From the NCBI GenBank assembly GCA_018136815.1, contig CM030941.1:1-64000 (forward strand): a DNA stretch of 64,000 bases, given 5' to 3'. Made by a program: the position numbers and the translations under genes. The stretch is from Isochrysis galbana. Lineage: Eukaryota > Haptophyta > Isochrysidales > Isochrysidaceae. Shown piece by piece: positions 10,697 through 21,700 of this stretch (position 1 is its first letter; every line of letters starts with the position of its first letter). A model generated the notes under the pieces. That model was not told the origin of the DNA, did no database searches, and saw only the letters and a list, made by a program, of their open reading frames with translations.

Positions 10697-12010
10697 TGTC
10701 GCATTCATCCTAGATGATGCGATTTCCAGGCTCTTGTTTCCAGGTCCTTCGCCGTGCGGCCACACGGTGAAGCTCAGGTACATCTAGGTTGGTAGGGTTC
10801 GTCCCTAGCGATCTAGAATTCGAGTTCTTGTTTCGTTCCTTCTAGCCTGTTTGTCAGGTCTAGATTCCAGGTTTCCTCCTTTCGGTAATCTTGACCCAAA
10901 GGAGCCAGGTCGCCTGTCACTCGCTGCGCGCTTGTCTCAGGCTCTCAGGTTACCTTGTGAAGGCTTGTTTAGCTTCTTGCAAGGCTTGTTGTTTCTTGTT
11001 GGGTTCCGGTTCTTTCTTGGACTTGCTAACTTTCGTTGTCGTCCAGGCCTGTTCGTCGTAGGTTTTGTTTAGCCTGGTTAGGGTTTCGTTGTCTTCCAGC
11101 GTTTGGCGTTCGTCTTGGCGTTCGGAAATTTCCTCTCACATTCCCTAGGTCCGCTACCCTTGCTTGTAGGTCCTTGCTTCTTTCTTCTCGGTCAAGGTTT
11201 TGGCGAGCGAGTCGGTTGCTCTAGCCGCTCGAGATTTGAGGTTTAATTTGCCATCTCCCCTTGGAGATCGGTGTAGGTTCGCTTCCTAGTGAGGGAATCT
11301 TTCCCCTTGATGCAAGCTACATGCAAGCCTTGGCCCCTTTGGTGTTTCTTCCCCTTGGTTGCTACTCAGGGTTGTTCGTTAGAAGCGTCTAGAAGGTTCA
11401 CGCTCAACGGCAAGATTTCCTCTGTCGTGAAGATATCTCGTTGCGATCTGTATCCAAAGTGATCGCCGTGGTCGCGCGACATGACGCTCCCCTTCGGACT
11501 CTCCGCTACGTGGGAAGTTACAACGGAGACACGCTCCGGCCGTCGCTGCGGAGTCTCTCTCTCTCTCGCTCTCTCTCTCCGTCTCTCGCGACGTGTTTGA
11601 GTTATCGGTGATTTGGGGTCGCGGTTGCTTGATAATTTGCTTGGTTTGGGTGAATGATTCCGGTGTGTTCGTGAGTCGGTGTATCCTGTTGTTCTCAGGC
11701 TCTTTGTCCGTCGTTGTTCGCTGCGTCGCTGCACTCAAGCAGCCTAGGCTCCCTCCCTGAGGGAAGAGTTCTTTGTAGGTCTAACAATCTCTTAAAACCC
11801 AACACACTAGGGCGCTAGGAGCGCCTCGCCGCCCCACAGTCCTTCGTTCGCCGTTCGTTCCCTGTCCATACACCCGAATGGGGTTGCCCGACCCAGTCCA
11901 GAATTTCATTCACCCGACTCCCGGTGGGAGGAGGGGCAAAGCGCCGCGCTAGCCGCCGGTGCCGCTCGCGACGGAGTGGCTCAGAGCCCTCGGTAGCGCT
12001 CGACTCGACA
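10697..12010 (+). repeat. 3' LTR of element A
   Basis: It opens TGTCGCATTCATCC and ends CTCGACTCGACA. Bases 10699-10720 form an inverted repeat: TCGCAT-T-CATC, loop CTA, GATGATGCGA. It is full length at the left end, unlike the 5' LTR. It still carries the Gag start (MGLPDPVQ...), which here runs into flanking DNA. Repeat T resumes at 12011. Confidence 0.9.
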
Positions 12011-12066
12011 TACATATATATTGGGCCTCCGGCCAAGTACGGTAAATACGTCTTCCCCATCTAGGG
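12011..12066 (+). repeat. Right half of repeat T, split by element A
   Basis: TACATATATATTGGGCC continues to ...GGTAAATACG and CCCCATCTAGG. It aligns with 43905-43966 with small differences. Together with 333-355 it restores an uninterrupted copy. Confidence 0.6.
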
Positions 12067-12219
12067 GAGGGAGTGGGAGTACAATGCCAATGGCCCAGTG
12101 TGAACAGTCACACCCCCACGACCCACACAAGAGAACAACAGTAGCGAGCGAGCTCGATAGCCCCAGATCGGTACCCTCGATAGACCTTAAAAGCCTAGAG
12201 GGCCGCCGCGGCGCCTCTA

Positions 12220-12349
12220 CTTCTACTACTACTCTCTCTCGCCTCTCTCTCCCTCCTTGCCGGCCGCGCGCTCTCTCTCTCTTCTCTTTCTCTCTTTTTG
12301 TCTCTTTTCTCTACCCTCCCTCTCCGTCTCCCTCCCTCCCTCCCTCCCT

Positions 12350-12393
<44 letters not shown>

Positions 12394-12971
12394 CTCTCTC
12401 TCCTCTCTCTCCTCTCTTCTCTCTCTCTTGTTTCTCTATTCTCTCTTCTCCCCCCCTTCTCAAGAGATCCTCTCTCGAGATCTCTCTCTCTCTGGTACAC
12501 AGTGTCTTCTCCCGCTGAGGGGGAGCGTCTCCCTCTCTCTCTCTCCCGCTTCTCACTTCCCACACTTCCGGGCCCGTACTCAAAGAAGAAAGGACCCTCA
12601 AAGAGATGAGAAAGAACGAGGGCCTCTCTCTCTCTCTCTCTCTCTCTCACCTCTTCTGCTCTCCTGGGGAGAGGATCTCTTCCTCTCCTTCGTCCCCCTG
12701 CTTCCTTCCTCGCGTCTCTTTTCTCTTAAACACTCGATTGAACCAAAGGGGCTCGAGCAATTCTCTGCACCAGATCTGGTTCGCAACGGTCCCGACGAGA
12801 GAGGTGAGAAAAATAGTAGCGCTCGATCCGAGAGCTCCCCCCCCCCTCTCTTCCCTTTTTTTCTCTNNNNNNNNNNNNNNNNNNNNNNNNNNNNNNNNNN
12901 NNNNNNNNNNNNNNNNNNNNNNNNNNNNNNNNNNNNNNNNNNNNNNNNNNNNNNNNNNNNNNNNNNTCTCT

Positions 12972-13011
<40 letters not shown>

Positions 13012-13045
13012 TCTCTCTCTCTCCTCTCTCTCTGCTCTCTGTCGG
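12220..13045. repeat. CT-rich microsatellite block around gap 1
   Basis: Long (CT)n/(TC)n runs with CCCT interruptions occupy 12220-12660 and 12967-13040, on both sides of the N gap. Low-complexity Ser/Leu frames across it (either strand) are products of the repeat, not genes. Around 12500-12830 there is short unique sequence with no recognisable coding. Confidence 0.85.
12867..12966. other. Assembly gap 1 (100 N)
   Basis: Exactly 100 N, in the middle of a CT microsatellite. The round number suggests a placeholder of unknown true size. Confidence 0.99.
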
Positions 13046-13053
13046 GTCTGAAA

Positions 13054-13342
13054 GTGTCTGCCATTGAGCGCTACGAGCGACGAGGTAGAGTGAGGTCGGA
13101 GGAGGGCGACGCGTGGCGCCGGAGGGTAGAGACGAGGCTAGCAGCTAGCGAGCTAGTGGCAGAGAGAGAGAGAGTATGAGAGCTTCTTAGGTCCGGGGTA
13201 GACACGGGAGACTACGACGCTAGGTCCCAAAAAGTTGAGGACACAGAACCACACACACTAAACCAAACGGGGCGAAAACTAACCACACCTGGACGGACGG
13301 CCAAGCGTCGGCACCAGGGCAGTTCAGCAACGCGCAGGTTGT
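13054..13342 (-). repeat. D-type LTR internal fragment, minus orientation
   Basis: On the minus strand this stretch matches 47922-48209 on the plus strand over about 290 bases, including the CCAGGTGTGGTTAGTTTTCG block, at roughly 85-90% by eye. The + copy lies downstream of a TGTCGTATTCC LTR start, so this is probably an internal piece of the same LTR family, inverted. No coding is evident. Confidence 0.6.
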
Positions 13343-14135
13343 TTGGTTCTGTGTTCCCGATCCCGACGTGCAGCTGCTTGCGTGTCCGTTCGTTCGCGTT
13401 GAGTGGGCTGTTGGGTCTCCCTTGCTTTCTGCCTTGTCCTTGAGCTTTCTCTCGAGCTTTCTCTCGATCTTGCTCTCGATCGCGCGTTCATTTTCAGCGG
13501 CCTTCAGCCTCGGTCCCTCGGTCGATCCTCCTCCCTCGATTGCGTCACGTTTTGAGCCGTGTTTTGTTCTTGTTCGTTCTCGATTTGGCTACGGCCACCC
13601 TTCATTCTCAGTCCGGCTATACGCCACCCAGTTCGGCTATTTGCCTCCAGGTTCCAGGTTCTTGATTCTCGATGATTCTTGTTTCATTCGGCTCTAAATA
13701 TGATGTATTCAAGGTACTAGGTTGATCGGGGTCGACGTTTGTTGGTTTCTGTCGATGTTCTCGAGTTCCGTTTCAAGTTCAAGTTCAAAGATTTGAGAGA
13801 AGACTCGGTTCTTGGGTGATTCTTGGGATTCCTTGACTCCCTTGTCACGTTGTTTGTTCGGATTGTGAGCTACCGTGCGTTCGGAGTGTGTTCGTGTGCC
13901 CGTAACGTTCTCATTAGGGATGTGCGCCCGGGTGAGACTTGTCTTCAAACCAACAATGTGTTCTTCGTGTTGGTTTAACCCACTGAGTGCGCACACTCTT
14001 TGGGGTGAAAGGCAAGAGGGCCTCGTTCACTTGTGTTTGTTTGTGCATGTCAGACTTGCGTGTGCCTCATGGGGACGCCTGTGAGTGTGCTGTACAAGTT
14101 TGACTCGCGCGGACGCTCGACATTTAGTCGGGGGG
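13343..14135 (+). mobile_element. Probable 3' non-coding tail of truncated LTR element C, with polypurine-type tract
   Basis: The stretch ends in TTTAGTCGGGGGG (14123-14135) abutting TGTCGGATCC at 14136. That is the PPT-LTR junction layout of elements A and B1, including an upstream CTCGACA (14117-14123 region). No RT, integrase or Gag remnant is recognisable between 13343 and 14100, so the coding part of C is missing or lost in rearrangement. Confidence 0.45.
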
Positions 14136-14657
14136 TGTCGGATCCAGAGTATTTCCACAATACTCTAGACGGATCCGATGGCTTGTGTGTCTTTTAACTT
14201 TAGGATGGGCATTGTTTCTTGAGGGGTGATCGCCGTGACGAATTGGAGTGGCCCATAGGGCCTGAGGGCAATGAGGAAGGGGCGAAGCCGGCGGCAGGCG
14301 CGGAGGGGGAGACCACTTCGGAGGTGCTGACGGGCTGAAGCCCGTCAGCAGAGGAAGGCGGGCAGGCGGGCTTGAGCGAGGGCGAGGACGGCGGCGAGAG
14401 CGACATCGAGCGAGTAGCGAGAAGCGAGGGCGAGTGTGAGGAGGGCTGTGATGGCAAGGGCTGGCGAGGAGAGGCGAGGCTGTAGGGTATGAGTGTTACG
14501 AGAGCGAGAGCGACGAGAGCGAGAGCGACGACGGATGACGACTGACGACAGGACGACGGACAACGACACCCAGGAAAACACCCCGACTCTCGCCCCACGA
14601 CTTTCTCACATAACTCGACTGAAATCAAACCCAACCACTCCGATCAGACAACAACGG
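14136..14657 (+). repeat. Start of 3' LTR of element C, interrupted at 14657
   Basis: It opens TGTCGGATCC right after the G6 tract. TCGGATCC (14138-14145) pairs with GGATCCGA (14171-14178), and AGAGTATT pairs with AATACTCT inside it, giving a long hairpin just inside the LTR. The rest (14180-14657) is GAGCGAGAGCGA-rich. Read on the minus strand it gives a Ser/Pro-rich frame that could be a low-complexity artefact. The LTR runs into B1 at 14658, and no continuation is visible after B1. Confidence 0.5.
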
Positions 14658-16053
14658 TGTTGTATTCCTGCCCATCTGAAGGCTGTAGGCATGAATATTC
14701 GTGTAAGGTACGCGCTCACAATTACAATTGAACAGTTCCCCGTGTTGCCACTGACGCACAAGACACACAGATTCGGATTCCCCATGGTCTCAAGTCCAGG
14801 TTTGCAGATTTTGGTCTCGAAATTTGCGATTCGAATTTTGTTTTTGCTGTTACTATAATTGTTGGCTCGTTTAAGGTAATAAACCGGCATGACTTCGACT
14901 TCTCGTTCCGCAGTTGCTCTGCGAGACTCTCTCTCTCTCTCTCTCTCCGTCCTCCTCTCCTCGGCCGACGGAGGGAAGTTTCGTCCAAAACATTCTCCGG
15001 TCCCAGGATGTTCCGTGGGGGTCTCTCTGCGCTCCGCGAGGGAAAGGACGCGATCTCGCTCCGAGATCACCCTCGCGCCCTCCCACGCTGCCCCGCCGTG
15101 CCCTCGGTCCCTCGCCCCCCGCGGCAGGTTCTTCCTCTCGGCGTGCCATCCGTCGCCTCCGGCCGTTATATTATTCCCCCCCCCCGCGCGAGGTTCTTCT
15201 CCTCCGCGCGCGGTTCGTTTCCTCCGGCCGTCGTTCGTTCCCCCCCCCGCGCGCTGTTTCCCCCCCTCGCTTCGATTCCTCTCGCGATTCCTTCGATGAT
15301 TGCCTCCATCTCGTCCGTTCTTCTTCGCGATTCTCGCGGAGGGGGTACCGATGTTTAACGTTAGTTTCGCCGCGTTTTCGGTGAAAGAAGGGAAGAACGA
15401 ATGGCACGCGCCCCGCGTCTCGCGTCTTGTTTCGTCGCCCCTTGCTCGTCGCTTGTCTAGAAGGTCTCTCTGCACATCGCCTTCTTCCCCCCGCGCGAGT
15501 TTGGACCTCTCCTCGACCCTCCGCGTTGGCTTCAGCGGACGAGTTTTCACTTTAACGATAGTTTGAACCCTTCGTTTGCGTAGTTTTGCGCTCTCTTTCC
15601 GTATTTCTTCGCGCATGACGAGCGATCGCGACCTCAGCCTTTGTCGCACGGGGAGGGTTTGTTTATCGTATGATTCCGGAGTGTTTACGTTAGTTTTCTG
15701 AGCCCAAGGTCGTTGGGGTTTGGGTTTCTTGTGAGTGTTTTTGTAGCAACTTCGTCGAGTCCCACCGTGTTCCCAAGCGAGTCCCCCGAGTTCCCGAGTC
15801 TATACCCCGAGTCAACGAGTCAATACCAGCCAAGCACGCGCCTGAGCCATCCCCAGTCGCCTGCCACCACCTCCCACAAGCCTCCTTCCACACTTCCGCG
15901 CCCTCCGTGCGTCGTGCGTCGTGCGTCGATCACCATGCCCGTAGTCACCCCGAGGAAAGCTCCATGAGCTCCCCGCAAGAACCGCATTCCGCGCTAGCTG
16001 CCGGCGCGCCCTCGCAGGCCATCTCCAAGAGTGAGATGAGCCTTGCTCTGACA
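14658..16053 (+). repeat. 5' LTR of element B1
   Basis: It runs from TGTTGTATTCCTGCC to CTTGCTCTGACA. It matches 27120-28507 and 31162-32543, mostly differing by one-base indels. TATTC-C-TGCC near the start pairs with GGCA-T-GAATA about 15 bases later. A CT microsatellite lies near 14931. The Gag start lies inside (ATG 15935 or 15964). The bases after the end are AGCACAAAATCTTCGC, with no TGG primer-binding site. Confidence 0.9.
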
Positions 16054-18698
16054 AGCACAAAATCTTCGCTCGCGCCTTCGGCTCCGGTCGTCACGTCGAG
16101 TTCTTCCCTTGAGAAATCTTCATCGTCCCCGCGTCATGAGCCCGTCTCTTCTTCTTCTCTTCCCGAACTGTTCGGGTCGAAGTCTCCTGGGGAAGAGAGC
16201 CTCGTGGGACCCCTCCCTTCTTCAAAGGAGAGCCTTTCCGAGCCAGTTCTCCCCCCCTCTCGCCTCTCCGCGCCGACGGTCGAAGTTCCGCCGCCTCCGC
16301 GGGCCTCTACTCACACCCCGTCAACTGGAGCTGGAATGGGTCCTCTAGCCTCGTCCGTTGCTCCACCGGTGGCCTTTCCTCTCCTTTCTTTCGCTGATCC
16401 TTTGCCAAGTGTTCCTTCCTCTCTCAATCCCTCTGTGGTTGGTGCTGAAGATGATGTGGGTTCCGTCCGGTCCCTCCCTCCTTTCGAGCCCCCACCATAT
16501 GAAGAGTTTGTTCCACCCCCGTCGACGTATTCGTACCCCAAACGTAACGTCGTTCCACCTCCGACCGCCACCGTCGGCGCCGCCCAAATCATGGACCAAC
16601 AAGTCCAGATCGAGGCTCTCCGCGGCGCTGTCGACCGCCTCGAGTCCTCTACCCTCCAAGCCGCCCAGCGCCACGAAGAATTTCAGCGAGAGGTGGGGTC
16701 TACCTTCAACACGATACTCAACATTCTACAGGGCCAAGCGGGCACTACGACTTCGTCTCGAGTCGAAACTTCGCCACCGCTTGTGGAAGAAGGAGACAAC
16801 TCCATCGGTGCTCCCCCTGCCTCGGCCAAGTTCCCTTCTCAACCTTTGCCCGCCGCGCCGTTCTCCGTTCCGCCAAATCCGATTTCCGATCCCGTACCCA
16901 ATACACCCGTTCCTGTCCCGTCTGTCAAGCCTGTTTCTGATCCCCAACCTCCACCCACCGTCGCGGGCCTCCGCTCGCTTCCAAATCCGGCGACTCGGCG
17001 GCATCCCGTCGATCCAAGCCTCGCCGGGGATGTTTCTGAGCGAGAGGTCATCCTAGCCTCATGGGACCAACTGTTTAACATGTCCCCCTATGAGGTAGCT
17101 TCTCTCTACAAGAACTCCGACGATTTCGAGCTAATCCACGCCATTCTCAACGGCGGCCTCTCTCGGGCCGGCAATGTTTGGCACTACCGTGTGTTTTTCG
17201 AGAAGGAGCACGTGACCAAGTGGGCTCGGAGCCGCTTCTTCCTCGACCGCACCCTCCATCACCAAGTCCGAATGGGCAAAGAACTTTCCGAGATCAAGTT
17301 CCCCAAGGGCCTGGCCTCGGACAACGTCCAGACAGCGGCCACCTCCTGGAATGATTTTCGTCTGTCCTTCATCAAGCCACTCGAGCGCGCCCTCTCGCTC
17401 GGCTGCGACCACCGTGAAATCTTTACATCCTTGCTAGCGGCCGCCAACTTGTGCACCACCGGCAACCAAAGGATTTACGCCTTCCTCCTCGATCTCGCCG
17501 AAGATCCGGTTCTCTCTCTCAATCCCGCGCTGGCCTGCGACGTGCTTCTCCGCAAGTGCGACGCCACCTTCGCGGCCAACGTGCCCGGCTTCGCCAAAGA
17601 CTCCGCCTCCATGGAGTGGGACCGCCTCGTAGCCCGTGAAGCCGGCTCCGATCTCTTAGAGTTATCCAAGAATTTGGTGCGCGCGTACGTCCGCAAGATG
17701 GGTGACGCGAAGGTGGATGCCACGACGGTCTGGGACCACCCAAACATGTCGCACGATATCAATCAACGATTCGAGTCCATCATTCGGAACGACAAGGTCG
17801 ACGCGGCTCGCGGCGTGGATAACGCGACCAAGTTCGGCGAGTGTCTTGCGAAGACTCGCTTCCGCGTCGAGAACCACGAGCTCCCTCGTTCGGCCCTTTC
17901 GTGCGTCAACCTCTGCCAGCGCTACCTGAGCCCGTACGAACAAGCCCGCGCTGGCCAACAAGCGTCGGTCACGGTCGCCGCCGTGACGCCGCCGGCGACT
18001 ACTTCCAAGTCCACCAAGACCGCCAAGGTTGCTAAGACTGCCTCTAACCCCGCAGACACTACGGCTTCGATGGTCGCCGCCGTCCAAGCGGCGGTGGCCG
18101 AGGCATTAAAATCGCAAAACAACAACTCGAACCGCAAGGCGACTGGCGCTGACAATCGTCGGGCTCCGCCTCCGCCTACGAATTACTCCGCATCGTCTCC
18201 GTTACCGGACGCACTTCTTGACCGTCCCCTCGGCAAAAGCACGTCTTCCCGTCGCCAATGTGATCCCCTCCGAACGGCCTTGGGCTTCCGGCCGATTCGG
18301 GCCTCTCGGAATGGGATCCAGGTAGCTGGTCTCGAGCGCGAGCCCGCTTCTGGCAAATCTCTCGTTACGCGGGTCACCCGGCCCTTCGCGCTGCGCTCAC
18401 GCGCTGCCGTCCCTCGGATGCCACCATGACGGCGCCGCGTCTCGACGACTTAGACCGCGACGTCAAGGAGTGGACCGACGCCAACGGCTGCGCGTACTGC
18501 GCCTTTCGTCCCCGGGCTCCATCTGGTACGCCCGAGGCAGACTTGTGGAAGTATGGCACGGGCGACGGAGCTCATAACCCCGTCGTTTGCCAACCATACA
18601 TTCGTTTTCTCTGCGAAGGCGGCAGTGGCGAGTGTGGTAACGACCCAGAAGTCCACCGCCGCCTCCGCACGATGGTTGTTCTCCGTCCGGCCCAGTAG
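15964..18698 (+). CDS. gag: Gag of element B1 (one frameshift before the zinc module)
   Basis: From ATG 15964 (MSSPQEP) the frame is open to 18429, about 820 codons. A missing C at 18265-18268 (CCCC here, CCCCC in B2) moves the C-terminal Cys/His module into the next frame, which ends at TAG 18696-18698. The ancestral start is probably ten codons earlier at 15935 (MPVV...), as preserved in the 3' LTR at 28388. Layout: Ser/Pro-rich N-terminus with 30 codons in the LTR; a coiled coil (ALRGAVDRLESSTLQAAQRH); a ~300-residue helical region starting near DVSEREVILASWDQLF that I take to be capsid; a Lys/Thr/Ala-rich basic linker; then RARARFW and the module CAYC, GAHNPVVC, LCEGGSGECG and a late His. 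Capsid assignment is by position and helical look, not by a recognised motif. Confidence 0.75.
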
Positions 18699-18779
18699 GT
18701 CGCCGGCGGGGCCCACGTCCGCGCTGTTACCCCGCTACCAGTCCAGGGTAGTGGGCCTGAACGCCACCCACCAAAAGAT
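18696..18779 (+). promoter_or_regulatory. Candidate amber readthrough signal, element B1
   Basis: CAG-TAG-GTC ends Gag. The following 190 codons in the same frame are open, up to the first Pol ATG at 19269. The 18-base GTGGGCCTGAACGCCACC block lies 53 nt after the stop, as in A and B2. The sequence is identical to B2 across this region. Confidence 0.5.
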
Positions 18780-21700
18780 CGTATTACGCTACGGCCGAGT
18801 ACTTCTACGGCCTCCAACCGGTACCCCAAGATTCCCCAAGTTCCAGACAAGCCCTGCCACCTCCATCCCCCTCTTTCTCCTGCCTCCTCGCCGATTGCCC
18901 CTATTTCTCCCAATGCCGATGATTCCATCCTGATTCTCGATATCACGCACGAGTCCTCAAAACCAAGTCAACCGTCACCGCCTCTCTATCAACTCAAGCC
19001 GCTCAACCGCTACCCCCCGCCACTCCTCAAGCATCCCCAGTCCAAGACCTCACGGTCTGCGAAAATCCAGCCGCCGCAGGCCCAATCCAACCTTCAATCC
19101 TTCAAATCAAATTTCGCATGTCCGAGCCACAAAACGTCTCCCGAGTACGAGTCCGAGTCCAAGTCACGTTCAGAATTACCCTCTTCGTCTTACGCCACCG
19201 CGAGCCCATCTACGAGTCTGAGCCCAGTCCAGTCATCACCGGTATCACCAGTCTCCATTACTACGACGATGGAGGCGCAGTTCTCCGGTTCTTCCCCACT
19301 TTCTTTCGAGTCCGAGTCCAAGCCTGTTTTGAGCAAACCCCGTTCTGAGCCATCCGAGTCCGAGTCCGAGTCCGAGTCCGAGTTTACAACGTCACCGAGT
19401 CCTACCACGCGGTCGACCGCAGGATTAACGGAGCTCCAGCCACTCACTGAGCCTCCGACGACCACTCCTTCCGCGGGAGTGTTCACCTTCGGTCCTCCGC
19501 GCCCCGAGTCTGAGTCATTTGGAATCTCCGGTCACTTCCAGAATTCCAACCACAACCGAGCCCCGTTTCACGAGCCACCGCGTATCGAGTCCAAACACAA
19601 GCTGACGCCGAAGCCCTCGACGACAGCCACTGTGTCCTTGTCCGAGCCACCGTTCCGAGTCTCGCCGCAGCCGGCCTGCCACTCCAGCAGGCTGCACGCC
19701 GCCGAGCCGATCCCTTCCGTTTCCGTTCCGAGTCCGAGTCCAATCGCACAAGACAGTGCATCCCGAGCCCGCGTAATCAAGCCCGTCACCGAGTCCGAGA
19801 TTTCGGCCGCACCGAGCCAACCGGTGCTGGCCACCGTGCCCCTATTGTCATCACAAGCTTCAGCTTCGTCCTCACCGACGGTTGCGACGCCAGGGGGCTT
19901 CACCTTTGAGCCGGCCCCGTCCGTTCCCATTTCGAAAGTTAGCCCTGTTATTGGCGTCCAGCACGCCAGAAACGACGAGTCCGAGTCCGAGTACAAATTA
20001 ACGTCACCGCGGAGTCCGCGGTCGACCACCGGCGTTCCCACGCCACCCCATCAACCGAGAGCCCTGGAGGAGCTTGAACAGCCGTCTCCTAGCCCCTCTC
20101 AAGTCGCCGAGTCTTCCGAATTCGAGTCTGAATCCACCGTAATTTCAGCGGTCCATCCACCCGCTAGCCCGAGCCAAGTCCTCCGAAGAATGCTTCGCAT
20201 TGCAGAACCTCTTCGGCCACTACCCACGCCAGCCGCTGCCGCAGAGCCACCACCCTGGCCCCAGCCTTCCCGCAGCCGGCTTCTACGACAGCCACGTCCC
20301 TTCTTTCGCCGGCGCCGACCCCGCCGACGACAGAATGCAACGACGTCTCCTCTTCCGACGTGACCATGGAGAGTGACCACAACTCCTCTGCACGTCGAGG
20401 AACGGCGGCCTCCCAAACCGAGCTTCTACGCCCATTGAGCCAGCCCAACCGAGTCCCTGAGCCATGTCCTTCATGTCTCTCACCGGTGGTCTCGCGGCCG
20501 CGGCGTCCGTCGCCGCCGTCCGACACCCCACTTCCCGAGTTTCTTCGTCAATCCCGTCCTCCGAGCCCGTCTCTACGTCGTCGATATCCGAGTCTTCTTC
20601 CATTCGTCCTACGTCGCTGCGGCCACCGGTCGCCGCCTCCGAGCACTGCCTGCCTCTCGATACCACTGCCACCACCATCATGCGCGTGGCAGCGATCAAT
20701 GCGTCCGCGATCCAGCCTTCGATTCCTCTCAAAACAACTCCGATGTCGGCACCCGTGATGATACCCCGTCACCCGCTCTCCACGCTCTCGCCTCTCTTCG
20801 TGCACGAGCGAGCGGCTCTGCGGTGGTATTACCTCGGCACCTCACGGAGGCAGCCCAAGAGCTTCGCCGGCCTCGCAATGGCACCCTAGCCTCGCCTGCC
20901 GCCGCGCTACCCAAGCACTTCGATGAGCTTTGCGCTGAGCTCACGAAGATGAATCAACGAGTCCAAGACGGGCTGACGTCTGGCTGTCACGCACCACGCG
21001 TTCTCGTCGTTGGCGAGACGAGCGGCGTCGTCTCCTCCATGTTCCTACTCGCCGGTGCTGATGTAGCTACGTGCGATTTGTATCCTTCCGAGATCGATTA
21101 CGTGCCCCACTTCCAAGGCGACGCGCTTCATGTCCAAAACCTAGGTTGGGACCTAGTCATCGCCCACCCGCCCTGCACGTACCTCTCCGCTGTCAGCAGT
21201 CAATGGCTCTCCCAAGAACCCGGACGTCGTGCCGCTCTTGAGTCGGCCGCTCGCGTCTTCAAGTCAATGGCCTCCGCCACTGCTCCGTTTGTAGCGGTCG
21301 AGAACCCTCGGATGCATGCGGAAGCTCGCCGTTTAGTCGGGGGGTTGACCCCGACCCAATTCGTCCAACCCTGGGAGCACGGCACTGGACACCAGAAAGC
21401 CACCGGGTTGTACCTCACCAAAGGGCTGCCGCCCTCCAGCCAACTTGCGTCGTGGATGGCCGTGAGTCGGCCATGGCTAACCTCTCTCCTTCACCGCACC
21501 GTGGCGCTCTTCGCAGCCGCACCTACGTCGGTGTAGCTGGAGCGATGGCGATCCATTGGATGCCGTTCTTCTTCGACATTTGAGCCAACAGCGAGACCAG
21601 ACGTCGACGAAGAAATTGTCCGCGTTAGAGCTACTCGCTTGCGCGCGGTGCAGCCTATTGGACCGGCCTTCACTTAGCTCGACCGAGGCTACCGCCTACG

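Larger units (their letters stand above)
353..12010 (+). mobile_element. Element A: Ty3/gypsy chromodomain LTR retrotransposon with methyltransferase-like domain, degraded
   Basis: This is a full-length element of about 11.66 kb, bounded by direct repeats at 353-1668 and 10697-12010. Inside are Gag (1534-2676), an amber codon, and Pol with linker, DNA-methyltransferase-like domain, retropepsin, RT, RNase H, integrase and chromodomain up to 10319. A 3' polypurine-type tract at 10684-10696 sits directly against the 3' LTR. PR-RT-RH-IN order and the chromodomain place it with Ty3/gypsy chromoviruses. Pol has several frameshifts and Gag lacks the capsid block found in element B, so this copy cannot be autonomous as read. 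The first bases of the 5' LTR (TGTCGCAT by comparison with the 3' LTR) are missing. Confidence 0.93.

Noticed and set aside
12195-13067. Long Ser/Leu- or Arg/Glu-rich frames on both strands
   Set aside because: They translate a CT/GA microsatellite and run through an N gap; no protein feature.
14200-14634. Minus-strand Ser/Pro-rich 144-codon frame that could be a Gag start
   Set aside because: It overlaps the C LTR start and comes from GAGCGAGAGCGA-type repeats; no Cys/His, coiled coil or homologous motif.
14889-15649. Arg/Ser/Pro-rich frames on both strands of the B LTRs
   Set aside because: The same low-complexity LTR sequence gives frames in several phases in all copies, each disrupted by single-base indels; not conserved as protein.
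21333-21348. Polypurine-like tract in Pol as an LTR junction
   Set aside because: It lies inside an intact coding domain with no LTR start after it, so it is not the end of an element; kept only as an internal-tract finding.
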